Shown here in pieces: positions 46,073 through 54,574 of a DNA stretch of 64,000 bases. A program made the position numbers and the translations under genes. The stretch comes from Paenibacillus sp. SYP-B4298. Its GTDB lineage: Bacteria > Bacillota > Bacilli > Paenibacillales > Paenibacillaceae. The stretch covers positions 1,053,501-1,117,500 of the forward strand of contig NZ_CP115484.1 in the NCBI RefSeq assembly GCF_027627475.1, in the 5' to 3' direction. The notes under the pieces were generated by a model, which was not told the origin of the DNA, ran no database searches, and saw nothing but the letters and a program-made list of their open reading frames with translations. The number at the start of each line of letters is the position of its first letter. Positions within the stretch are counted from its first letter, which is position 1.

Positions 46073-47548
46073 CTATTCGAGAGTCAGCACGACTACAGAT
46101 GCTGGCGGCAGTGTTGCGCTCAGTGTCTGCCCAGCCAGCTCTGCGCCTCCGAACGACTGAGGCTTCACCGCATCAGGCTGCTCGAAGGTGTTGTGGCCGT
46201 TCAGCGCTTCGTGATGCAGGATTGTTCCGCTCACACGAGTACGCGCGGTGTCCTTCAGCACGCAACGGATGTCAGCAGACTCGGCATGATGCAGATTGCA
46301 CAGCGACAGATTCAGCTTGCCATCCTTGCCGATCGAGCAGGATGCGCTGACTTGCGGGATGGATTCGCCATCTTGCGTGTAGCTCGGGGTGTCCAGCTCC
46401 AGAGAGACACGCTCGGCGTCCTGATGAACCTTGAACATATCCAGGACATGATAGGTCGGAGTCAGGATCAGCTTGTCGCCTTCGGTCAAGACCACTGCTT
46501 GCAGCACGTTGACGATCTGCGCCAGATTGGCCATGGTGACACGGTCGTTATGGTTATGGAAGATGTTCAGGTTAATCCCGGCGACGAGCGCATCGCGCAT
46601 GGTGTTCTGCTGGTAGAGGAAGCCCGGGTTCGTACCTGGCTCAACATTGTACCATGTGCCCCACTCATCGATGATCAGCCCAACCCGTTTCTCTGGATCA
46701 TACTTGTCCATAATTTCGCTATGCTTCGTAATCAGCTCGTCCATGAACAAGGTCTTCTTGAGTGTGCGGAACCACTCCTGCTCGTCGAACGTCAATGCAG
46801 CGCCCTTGTCCTCCCATTCATTCGGAACGGTGTAGTAGTGGAGGCTGAATCCGTCCATAAAGCGTGTAGCCTCGCGCATCATAACCTCTGTCCAATGGTA
46901 GTCGTCCGTGTTCGGGCCGCAAGCGATCTTGTAAATCTTGTTCTCGCCGTAGTTGCGAACATAGGTGGCATAGCGGCGATAGACATCCGCATAGTATTCC
47001 GGCCGCATATTGCCTCCGCAGCCCCAGTTTTCATTGCCTACGCCAAAGTAAGTCAGCTTCCACGGCTTCTCCTGTCCATTGCTCTGTCTCCAGTTCGCCA
47101 TAGGCGACTCGCCGTCGAAGGTCATGTATTCGACCCACTCCTGCATCTCGTGCACAGTGCCGCTGCCGACATTGCCGCAGATGTACGGCTCGGTCTCAAT
47201 CAGCTCGCACAGACGGAAAAACTCATGGGTGCCAAAATGGTTGTTCTCGACAACACCGCCCCAGTGCGTATTGACCATGCGTGGGCGTTCTTCCTTAGGT
47301 CCTATGCCATCCTTCCAGTGGTACTCGTCTGCGAAGCAGCCGCCCGGCCAGCGCAATACCGGCACCTTCAGGTTGCGAAGCGCTTCCACGACGTCATTGC
47401 GATAGCCTTCTGTATTTGGAATGGACGAATCTGGTCCGACCCAGATGCCTTCGTAAATGCAGCGTCCAAGATGCTCGGAGAAATGTCCGTAAATATTTTT
47501 GTTAATTGTGCCTAGCTTTTTGCTCTCATCAATAATTAAGTTTGCCAT
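46073..47548 (-). CDS. intracellular alpha-L-arabinofuranosidase, GH51
   Basis: 491 aa from the ATG at 47548 (AGAGGGG 11 bases before); the frame stays open further upstream but runs into antisense of the next gene. GH51 acid/base Glu is in [11 protein letters not shown] and the nucleophile Glu in [10 protein letters not shown]. Also typical are [15 protein letters not shown] and [18 protein letters not shown]. It lacks a signal peptide, so it should cleave imported arabino-oligosaccharides. Confidence 0.95.
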   Translation of the reverse strand: MANLIIDESKKLGTINKNIYGHFSEHLGRCIYEGIWVGPDSSIPNTEGYRNDVVEALRNLKVPVLRWPGGCFADEYHWKDGIGPKEERPRMVNTHWGGVVENNHFGTHEFFRLCELIETEPYICGNVGSGTVHEMQEWVEYMTFDGESPMANWRQSNGQEKPWKLTYFGVGNENWGCGGNMRPEYYADVYRRYATYVRNYGENKIYKIACGPNTDDYHWTEVMMREATRFMDGFSLHYYTVPNEWEDKGAALTFDEQEWFRTLKKTLFMDELITKHSEIMDKYDPEKRVGLIIDEWGTWYNVEPGTNPGFLYQQNTMRDALVAGINLNIFHNHNDRVTMANLAQIVNVLQAVVLTEGDKLILTPTYHVLDMFKVHQDAERVSLELDTPSYTQDGESIPQVSASCSIGKDGKLNLSLCNLHHAESADIRCVLKDTARTRVSGTILHHEALNGHNTFEQPDAVKPQSFGGAELAGQTLSATLPPASVVVLTLE

Positions 47549-47633
47549 AGGATAAAGTGCCCCTCTCAGCAGATTTCGATAGGCACGGCTGTACAACCGT
47601 TCTACGGCTCCCATACCGCTACCGTCTACATAT

Positions 47634-47662
47634 ACTATATCAGCATTAATCGATTTATACAA
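47634..47662 (-). promoter_or_regulatory. sigma-A promoter for the GH51 gene
   Basis: On the minus strand TTGTAT (47657-47662) and TATAGT (47634-47639) are 17 bp apart, about 86 bp before the ATG. Confidence 0.65.
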
Positions 47663-47694
47663 TTGCAAATCCAAAAAAACAAAATGAACGATTC

Positions 47695-47723
47695 TTAGCG
47701 ATCGGTGAGAAATGAGGTATACT
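47695..47723 (+). promoter_or_regulatory. sigma-A promoter for the DCC gene
   Basis: TTAGCG (47695-47700) and TATACT (47718-47723) are 17 bp apart, 35 bp before the gene start. It is divergent from the GH51 promoter. Confidence 0.6.
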
Positions 47724-47758
47724 AAAAAGAAAGAGAGCTTGCCTAGGAGGTGGAAGAT

Positions 47759-48154
47759 GTGAGTGAGCATGCAATAGTGCTTTATGATGGCGTATGCAGC
47801 TTCTGCCATAGCAGTGTTCAGTTTATCCTTCAGCGCGACAGACGCGGATATTTTCAGTTTGCTGCTCAACAGGGGGAGGTAGGACGCGAACTGCTCAAGC
47901 AGTATGGCCTGCAAGGACTGGAGGGGATCGTGCTGGTGGAGGGTGGGCGTGCTTACAGCAACTCGACTGCCGTGCTGCGGATCTGCCGTGGTCTGCCGTG
48001 GCCCTGGAAGCTGGCTGCGGGGGCGCTGATCGTACCACGCCCATTGCGGGACGGCATCTACAGCATCATTGCTCGCAACCGCTACCGCTGGTTCGGCAAG
48101 GCAGACAGTTGTATGCTGCCCTCGCTGGAGCAGCGGGCTCGCTTCCTGGATTAA
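47759..48154 (+). CDS. DCC-family thiol-disulfide protein (DUF393)
   Basis: 131 aa from the GTG at 47759, with AGGAGG 8 bases upstream. The diagnostic motif [12 protein letters not shown] (Asp-x3-Cys-x2-Cys) is at the N-terminus, followed by [13 protein letters not shown] and the C-terminal RNRYRWFGK. The family (YuxK-like) is assumed to be redox active. The physiological role is unknown. Confidence 0.88.
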   Translation: MSEHAIVLYDGVCSFCHSSVQFILQRDRRGYFQFAAQQGEVGRELLKQYGLQGLEGIVLVEGGRAYSNSTAVLRICRGLPWPWKLAAGALIVPRPLRDGIYSIIARNRYRWFGKADSCMLPSLEQRARFLD

Positions 48155-48168
48155 GGAGGCCAAACACC

Positions 48169-48220
48169 AAGCGACCGTCTTGCCAGCCGCGGAGGCATAG
48201 CGAGACGGTCGCTTGTTCTG
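48169..48220 (+). terminator. hairpin after the DCC gene
   Basis: AAGCGACCGTCT (48169-48180) pairs perfectly with AGACGGTCGCTT (48203-48214), between convergent genes. Only a short T-rich stretch follows. Confidence 0.65.
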
Positions 48221-48244
48221 CTCGGCAAGAGGAGGCAAGAGAAG

Positions 48245-49123
48245 TTATCCGTTAATGATCTCGCCGCCGTTAATGTGCAGCATCTGGCCCGTCATATAGG
48301 AGGAATCTTCGCAGGCAAGGTAGACGTAGGCAGCCGCCAGCTCAGCAGGCTGACCCGCACGCTGCATCGGTGTATCCCCGCCGAATACGGACACCTGCTG
48401 CTCGTCAAATGTAGACGGAATAAGCGGCGTCCAGATCGGTCCGGGGGCGATGCCGTTCACACGTATGCCCTGCTGGACAACATTCAGTGCAAGCGAGCGG
48501 GTAAAGGCGACGATGGCGCCCTTCGTCGCTGAATAATCCAGCAGGTTCGCACTGCCGCGGTACGCGGTAATCGAGGCTGTATTAATAATGGAAGCGCCCT
48601 GCTTCAGATGGGGCATGGCGGCCTTGGTGACATAGAAGTAGCCGAACACGTTGGTACGGAAGGTCTTGGCAAGCTGCTCGGCTGTAATATCCTCCAGCTT
48701 CTGCTGCGGATGCTGCTCCGCGCCGTTGTTGACCAGGATATCAAGCTTGCCGAAGGTATCCATCACATCCTGGACGCACCGCTTGGCGAAGGCTTCATCG
48801 CCCACATCTCCGGCCAGGAGCAGGCAGCGGCGTCCAAGCTGCTCAATCCGCTTCTGCACAAGCCGGGCGTCGTCATGCTCGTCCAGATAGACGATGGCAA
48901 CATCAGCACCCTCCTTGGCGAAGGCTATCGCTGCGGCTCGTCCGATGCCGCTGTCGCCGCCGGTAACCAGCGCTGCTCTGCCCGTGAGCTTGCCGCCAGG
49001 CCGGTAGCTCTCTGCTTCAAAGATCGGGAGCGGGTTCATCTCCGACTCCAGGCCGGGCTGCCTTAGCTGATGCTGGGGCGGGAAGGTGTGCTTGGGGTAT
49101 TGCTTGGATGGACTCATACTCAT
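48245..49123 (-). CDS. short-chain dehydrogenase, YdaD/YhxC-like
   Basis: 292 aa. The ~45-residue N-terminal extension with Pro/Gln-rich text (KHTFPPQHQLRQPG) is typical of stress-induced SDRs such as YdaD/YhxC of bacilli. NAD(P) motif TGGDSGIG, VNNGAEQHP, and catalytic YSATK. It ends MLHINGGEIING. GGAGGTACATGAGT precedes the start. Substrate unknown, though homologues are general-stress proteins. Confidence 0.88.
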   Translation of the reverse strand: MSMSPSKQYPKHTFPPQHQLRQPGLESEMNPLPIFEAESYRPGGKLTGRAALVTGGDSGIGRAAAIAFAKEGADVAIVYLDEHDDARLVQKRIEQLGRRCLLLAGDVGDEAFAKRCVQDVMDTFGKLDILVNNGAEQHPQQKLEDITAEQLAKTFRTNVFGYFYVTKAAMPHLKQGASIINTASITAYRGSANLLDYSATKGAIVAFTRSLALNVVQQGIRVNGIAPGPIWTPLIPSTFDEQQVSVFGGDTPMQRAGQPAELAAAYVYLACEDSSYMTGQMLHINGGEIING

Positions 49124-49235
49124 GTACCTCCTTCTGTAATCACAGGCTGAGGCCAGCGCATAGAGTCAGCCTGCGGACAGTGTATAGGCTGAGCTAATCC
49201 AAGCATTTTATACCTGTTCCAGTGTAATGCCTACC

Positions 49236-50183
49236 TCAGAATATGCTCCAGTCAAAGGTGCGCGACAACTGCTCCAGCAGATGGACGCCCGCGGTGCTGT
49301 TGCCTTTGCTGTTCAGAGCCGGCCCTACGACACCGATGCCGTACCGCCCTGGAACGAACGTCAGAATGCCGCCGGAGACGCCGCTTTTGGCTGGGAGGCC
49401 TGCCTGAATAGCAAATTCTCCAGAGGCATTATACATCCCGCAGGAGATCATGAACGTCTTGGTAATCTGGACATAGCGCCGAGGGATGAGCTGGCGACCA
49501 GTAGCGGGATCGGCGCCCTGGTTCGCCAGGATGCGCGCCAGAGAGGCTAGATGGCGGCAATTGACCTCAATCGCGCAATGGCGGAAATAGACATCGAGCA
49601 CCTCTTCAACGTCAGTCTGCTCGTCGAGCACTTCATTTTCCTTGAGAAAGTAGGCCAGTGAACGGTTGCGGTGGGCGGTTCGCTTCTCGGACTGGTAGAC
49701 CGCCTCATTCACCTGCAGGCTGTCATCACCCGTCAGCATGTGGAAAAAATCCAGCACCCGTCCGAACCTGTCCGCAGGTGTTGCACCGCGCAGCAGCGAG
49801 GTGACGGCGATTGCCCCTGCATTGATGAGCGGATTAAACGGGATGCCGGGCTCGACAAGCTCCAGCTTCAGCATCGAATTGAAATCATCCCCTGTCGGCT
49901 CCTTGCCGACCTTCGTGAATACCGCTTCCTCGCCTAAGTCCATCAGGGCAAGCATCAATGTGAAGATTTTGGAGATGCTCTGCATCGTAAATGACAGGCG
50001 GCAGTCTCCAGCAGTCAGCAGGTCGCCCTTCATATTCATAATCGCAATGCCGAGCGCGCCAGAAGGGGCAAGCGCCAGCTCCGGAATATATTCAGCGACT
50101 TTACCGCGGGAAGCATAGACGCGGCTCTCCTCCAACAGTTGTGGCAGCTTGACTTGCAATTGGCTCCATTCATTAGGCATCAT
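49236..50183 (-). CDS. glsA: glutaminase
   Basis: 315 aa from the ATG at 50183 with AAGGAG six bases before. A longer frame upstream lacks a ribosome site. The serine-dependent glutaminase fold is seen in FTMQSISKIFTLMLAL (Ser-x2-Lys), FNPLINAGAIAVTSLL, HCAIEVNCRHLA, and AKSGVSGGILTFVPGR. It hydrolyses glutamine to glutamate and ammonia in the cytosol. Length and motifs match YbgJ/GlsA types. Confidence 0.94.
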   Translation of the reverse strand: MMPNEWSQLQVKLPQLLEESRVYASRGKVAEYIPELALAPSGALGIAIMNMKGDLLTAGDCRLSFTMQSISKIFTLMLALMDLGEEAVFTKVGKEPTGDDFNSMLKLELVEPGIPFNPLINAGAIAVTSLLRGATPADRFGRVLDFFHMLTGDDSLQVNEAVYQSEKRTAHRNRSLAYFLKENEVLDEQTDVEEVLDVYFRHCAIEVNCRHLASLARILANQGADPATGRQLIPRRYVQITKTFMISCGMYNASGEFAIQAGLPAKSGVSGGILTFVPGRYGIGVVGPALNSKGNSTAGVHLLEQLSRTFDWSIF

Positions 50184-50287
50184 CGTAGGCTCCTTATATG
50201 TCGGTAGATTCTGTATGTGCATTACGCCTGGGGATATGCCGGGCTTCTGCAGAGCGTTCCGCTGCATTTGCGGCGAGCGTTGATTTT

Positions 50288-50352
50288 ATTCTAATGCGGC
50301 TCCCTGCCCTTGTCACTACAGAATCAACATTTGCCTCCATTTATGGTATGAT
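50288..50352. promoter_or_regulatory. divergent promoters of glsA and the TPR gene
   Basis: Minus strand: GTGACA (50311-50316), 17 bp, TAGAAT (50288-50293). Plus strand: TCAACA (50324-50329), 17 bp, TATGAT (50347-50352). Confidence 0.5.
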
Positions 50353-50380
50353 AATATGATGAAACAGCGGAGGGGAGAAG

Positions 50381-51064
50381 ATGGGGAAGTTTCTATTGTT
50401 TCCATTGTTATGGTGGCTATTTGGCAATCCGATTGTGGCAATTGTAGTTCTGCTTCTGATCATGTACGTGATTGACCGGCGGTTCATCGGGCTGTCTCCG
50501 AGCCTGCTGCGCCCGCTCAAGCGGCGCAGGCACATCTCGCGGTTGCGTCAGCAGCTTCTGCTGAATCCCAATGATATTGCCGCCAAGCATGACATTGCCA
50601 GACTGTATATGGAGCAGCGCAATTATCGCGAGGCTCGCCGCTATCTGGAGTCGATCGGAGATGTGCTGGAGCATTCCGCCGAATATTGGGATGATCTGGG
50701 CGCCTGTTACCTGCGCACAGGCGACATCGAGCTTGGAGAACAAGCGATTGGGCGAGCACTGGCATTGAACCCGCGCGTCAAGTACGGTCAGCCGTACCTG
50801 CGGCTTGCCGCTCACTATTCCCGCAGCGATGCGGAGAAGGCGCTGGAGTACCTGGAGGCTTTTCGAACCATTCAATCCTCTTCCTGCGAAGGATACTTTC
50901 GACTTGGGAGCATCTATGAGCAGATCGGGCGTGCCGAAGACGCGGCGGCTGCCTATGGTGAGGGTGTGCATATCTACCGTTCCCTGCCCAAGTATAAGAG
51001 GCGGCAGGAGCGAAAATGGGCGTTTCGCTGTATGCTTAAGAAGCGGCGCCGGCAGGGGTTGTAG
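50381..51064 (+). CDS. membrane-anchored TPR protein
   Basis: 227 aa. One N-terminal membrane segment (about residues 5-32), a basic patch RPLKRRRHISRLRQQ, then three to four TPR units (IARLYMEQRNYREARRYLESI, GACYLRTGDIELGEQAIGRAL, GSIYEQIGRAEDAAAAYGEG). A basic C-terminus follows. It lies 3 bp before a sensor kinase gene, so the two are co-transcribed. It may scaffold or modulate that kinase. Confidence 0.82.
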   Translation: MGKFLLFPLLWWLFGNPIVAIVVLLLIMYVIDRRFIGLSPSLLRPLKRRRHISRLRQQLLLNPNDIAAKHDIARLYMEQRNYREARRYLESIGDVLEHSAEYWDDLGACYLRTGDIELGEQAIGRALALNPRVKYGQPYLRLAAHYSRSDAEKALEYLEAFRTIQSSSCEGYFRLGSIYEQIGRAEDAAAAYGEGVHIYRSLPKYKRRQERKWAFRCMLKKRRRQGL

Positions 51065-51067
51065 CCG

Positions 51068-52810
51068 ATGAAACAACGATATGGCTGGTTGCTGTTCGCG
51101 CTTGTCATTGTCATGTTATTGTTGATTAATAATACGATTTATTATTACACGACCAAGCGTTCTCTGGAGCAGAGCCTGAGTCACGAGATGAGCTCTGTCG
51201 CCAAGCAGATAGAAATTTCCGTGGAGCAATCCAGGCAGGGCGCGGAGAAATATCAGGAGCTGATCGGTGCGAATCTGCGGACAGCGGCAATCGCCGCCCA
51301 GTATGCGCTTGATCCAGATATCGAAAGGGTGAGCAATGACGAGCTGATTGAGCTGAGCGAGCGGCTGGGTGTGCTGCACATCACGCTGCTGAAGCGGACG
51401 AGCGACAATATTGTTCTGTACAAATCATCCGATCCGAAGCAGCTTGGCGTGAAGACATCCTCATGGAAGCCATGGTATGAAGCCTTCAACCAGCTATTTG
51501 ACGACCAGCAGGTTACGATGGATTGGGGACAGTCGCTGCCCAATTTCTGGACGGGGCCGTTCGAGGTAGCGACCACCGATACAAGCAAGGTGCGCAAATG
51601 GGGCTATTACTTTGACGGCTCTACGAATTATATTACAGATCCCTATGTCAGCTATGAGATGCAGGAGCAGTATGAAGAGGTGACGGGCGTGAATCGGCTG
51701 ATCAAGCAGACGATTGAACAGAATGCCTCGCTGCTGGAGATTACAGCATTCAACCCGCGCACCTTCCCTCACGGGGAGCTGACGACGAGGACAGATAAGG
51801 GCGAAGAGCTCAAGCATATTACCCAACAGCCGATCATCTACGGTACGTATAATTACAAGGATGAGGAGGATGTGGAGTATATTGTCCGCTCTTATGAGAC
51901 GAATCAGCCACTGACCGTCAATACGACGATCAACGGCAAGCATGTGCTCAAGAAATTTATCCCCGTCGAGATTACCAAGGTTGCCAGCATCGTGGATGAG
52001 CAGGGGCAGCCGCTGGAGCGGTATGTGCTTAGCATAGTCTCGGATTACCGCTCGATTCAGGAGACGCTGGACGACCAGTTTATGAACATTGGCGTCATTA
52101 TCGGGATTGTGACGGTGCTTAGCGGGCTCGTCGTCTGGGTGGCGATCTGTGTGTTCCGCAGCTCCAGGGAAAGGGTGGTGCGGGAAACACAGCAGACGTA
52201 TCTGGATGAGATGAATCAACTGTTCGACGCTATACGCGGCCAGCGCCATGATTTTATTAACCATGTGCAGACGATGCATTCGATGGCGTCCTTGAACAAG
52301 GTAACGGAGCTCAAAGCGTATGCAAAGGAACTGAGCGGCGAAATCCATGAGCTGAACGAGCTGATTACGATTGATAATCCATCGATTGCGGCATTGATCC
52401 GTTCGAAGCTGTCCCAGGCCGGGACACAGAAGGTACGGATGGAATGTCGATTTGAAGGGATGGGCAAGCTGGAGTTGGGTGTCAAATCATTGGATCTGAC
52501 CCGTATTCTGGGCAATCTGATTGACAACGCGCTGGATGAGGTGAATCGGTATGCAGAGGACAAGCGACGGATTGAAGTGACCGGGCTGCTGGACGGGGAG
52601 CTGGAGTTCTGCGTCTCCAACTATACCGAACGGGCGGATGTGCTCAAGGAAACCTTCTGGTTCGAGGCAGGCTATACGGATAAAGGCGGCAGCCATCAGG
52701 GGCTTGGATTGTCGATCGTTCGTAAGATTGTGGAGCATTACAAAGGAACATTGCGGGTGGAGCTGGATCAGCCCAATAAGATCTCGATATTTGTACGATT
52801 GCCCAAATAG
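51068..52810 (+). CDS. orphan sensor histidine kinase, Spo0B/AgrC-type core
   Basis: 580 aa. Membrane segments at about 7-27 and 340-365 enclose a ~310-residue extracellular sensor. The cytosolic H-box is RGQRHDFINHVQTM (His near residue 396), the SPOB_a/HPK10 form, followed by ILGNLIDNALDE (N-box) and GLGLSIVRKIVEHY (G-box). No response regulator is next to it. SWIM and SNF2 genes follow, so the partner must be encoded elsewhere. Confidence 0.9.
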   Translation: MKQRYGWLLFALVIVMLLLINNTIYYYTTKRSLEQSLSHEMSSVAKQIEISVEQSRQGAEKYQELIGANLRTAAIAAQYALDPDIERVSNDELIELSERLGVLHITLLKRTSDNIVLYKSSDPKQLGVKTSSWKPWYEAFNQLFDDQQVTMDWGQSLPNFWTGPFEVATTDTSKVRKWGYYFDGSTNYITDPYVSYEMQEQYEEVTGVNRLIKQTIEQNASLLEITAFNPRTFPHGELTTRTDKGEELKHITQQPIIYGTYNYKDEEDVEYIVRSYETNQPLTVNTTINGKHVLKKFIPVEITKVASIVDEQGQPLERYVLSIVSDYRSIQETLDDQFMNIGVIIGIVTVLSGLVVWVAICVFRSSRERVVRETQQTYLDEMNQLFDAIRGQRHDFINHVQTMHSMASLNKVTELKAYAKELSGEIHELNELITIDNPSIAALIRSKLSQAGTQKVRMECRFEGMGKLELGVKSLDLTRILGNLIDNALDEVNRYAEDKRRIEVTGLLDGELEFCVSNYTERADVLKETFWFEAGYTDKGGSHQGLGLSIVRKIVEHYKGTLRVELDQPNKISIFVRLPK

Positions 52811-52963
52811 AGCATGAAGGGGGCCGCATAATATTCATTGTTACCTGTGCGTGCCGGTTCGGCGCACATGCGACAGACCAAGCGGGCTTCACTGCGCGGC
52901 ACTGTGCATGGCAGCGTATGACGGCCGCACACCATCATCCGCAATGAGATTGGAGAGTGCAGC

Positions 52964-54574
52964 ATGGATGGAGTAATACGTCTGGCAGGCGAGCAGCTCG
53001 CTTACCTGGAGGAGCAGTTCGGAGCTCTGGTTCCCCGGCATATTCTGTCCAACGGATGGGACTACTACACGAACCGCAGAGTGCTAACCCTTGAAGTGAT
53101 TGACGGCAACTCAATCTATGGCGCGGTCAACGGCAGCAGCGTCTATGCTGTTGTGCTTGATTCGGACGAATTCAGCTATAGCAAATGCACATGCAGCTAT
53201 GCGGGCTACTGCAAGCATATGGCGGCTGTGTTCTATCATTATTGCGCGCTGGCGGGCGAGGACCCGGAGCAGATGTATCGGCATCTGATCAGTGAAGGGA
53301 CGATCGCCGAGAAGCGCGTCAAGCGAGAGATGGCGTCCCAGCAGCCGAGCGAGCAGGATGGGCCGGATGTATGGCGGGAATGGTTCGGCAAAATGTATGG
53401 CGACCTATGGAAGCAGTGCAAGCAGTCGGTTCATCCGTTGCAGTCGGTGCTGTCCGAGCTGAAGGCTGCGGCAAAGCACTGGGAGAAGCCGCTGCAGCGT
53501 CTGCACTGGCTGCATGCGATTGAATTTTTGCTGGAGCAGGTGGAGCGGGCGTATGAAGCCACTGACAGCTACAGCCGTTATTATTATGAGATGTCGTTCA
53601 ACCGCACGGTTGATCCGTGGATAAGCAATTTCTATGAGCTGGCTCAGGGCTTGCCGCAAGCCCCCCATGGCGAGGCTTATCGCGACTGGCTGTCTAAGCT
53701 GGTAGAGGTACTGCGCGAGCTGGCACTGGCGGATAAGCCGTTGCTGCTGCGTTGGGATTTGCTCTACCATATGATTGCCGAGCAACTGGCATCGGAGCCA
53801 GGCTGGCGCGAGGCGGAGCACGCGGTGCTGGAGCGCGAATTGGCGGCGCGGCTGCCTGTGGATTCGTCGGTACAGGTTGCTCAGACGAGGAGCAGGCCGA
53901 TTACCTTCTTACAGTCGGCGCTTGCCAATCTGGATATGCTGGATAGTCTGGATGCCTCCGCGGTAGAACGGATGCAGTGGACGGATTTCGAGCGAACGTC
54001 AGAGCTTGCCTATCGGTTCGCCCGCAGACGTCTGGAGCAGCGGAGCTGGGAGGCGTTTGCGCTGTGGATGGATTTTCTGTATGAAAGGCTGGAGCGGAGT
54101 CGAAATACGGCTGTCCTCCGTCCTTATCTCGTCTTATGCCGCGAGGCGGATCAGCAGCAGGCGCGGCCCGGTACAGGCGAATGGACGCGCAGGCTCGTCG
54201 GCTTCCTGCCCGCCTCCTATCACGAGCTGGCGAGCCACTGGCTCCAATGCGGCTGCTATGAGGAGTGGGCAGACCTGCAGTTGTACCTGGGCATTCGACC
54301 AGATGAGCTGGATGCGGCGGATGTGCGCTCTGTAGCCAGGAGTGCCCCCTCGAGTCTGATCCCGCTCTACCATCAGGCGATCGATGAGGCGATTATGACG
54401 CGCAACCGTCAGGGCTATCGGCAGGCGGTCAAGTTGATGAAGCGGCTGGAGAAGCTGTATAGCGAGGATGGTCGCACCGAGAAGTGGGTGCGGTATGTGA
54501 GCGGGATTGCCGACAAGTATCAGCGGCTTCGGGCGTTTCAGGAGGAGCTGTGGAAGGGGAAGGTGCTGACATGA
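52964..54574 (+). CDS. SWIM zinc-finger protein
   Basis: 536 aa. The SWIM motif CTCSYAGYCKH (Cys-x-Cys-xn-Cys-x-His, about residues 71-81) is followed by long helical repeats with no known fold. It overlaps the downstream SNF2 ATPase gene by ATGA. SWIM proteins next to SNF2 helicases are common in Firmicutes and probably act on DNA together. GGAGAGTGCAGC precedes the ATG. Confidence 0.88.
   Translation: MDGVIRLAGEQLAYLEEQFGALVPRHILSNGWDYYTNRRVLTLEVIDGNSIYGAVNGSSVYAVVLDSDEFSYSKCTCSYAGYCKHMAAVFYHYCALAGEDPEQMYRHLISEGTIAEKRVKREMASQQPSEQDGPDVWREWFGKMYGDLWKQCKQSVHPLQSVLSELKAAAKHWEKPLQRLHWLHAIEFLLEQVERAYEATDSYSRYYYEMSFNRTVDPWISNFYELAQGLPQAPHGEAYRDWLSKLVEVLRELALADKPLLLRWDLLYHMIAEQLASEPGWREAEHAVLERELAARLPVDSSVQVAQTRSRPITFLQSALANLDMLDSLDASAVERMQWTDFERTSELAYRFARRRLEQRSWEAFALWMDFLYERLERSRNTAVLRPYLVLCREADQQQARPGTGEWTRRLVGFLPASYHELASHWLQCGCYEEWADLQLYLGIRPDELDAADVRSVARSAPSSLIPLYHQAIDEAIMTRNRQGYRQAVKLMKRLEKLYSEDGRTEKWVRYVSGIADKYQRLRAFQEELWKGKVLT

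Noticed and set aside
46193-47515. 440-aa plus-strand frame
   Set aside because: Antisense of GH51 with all its catalytic motifs on the minus strand.
47549-48238. Minus-strand extension of the arabinofuranosidase frame to a 721-aa protein
   Set aside because: The extra N-terminus is antisense of the DCC gene, not protein-like, and lies upstream of the good promoter at 47634-47662 and the ATG at 47548, where GH51 homology begins.
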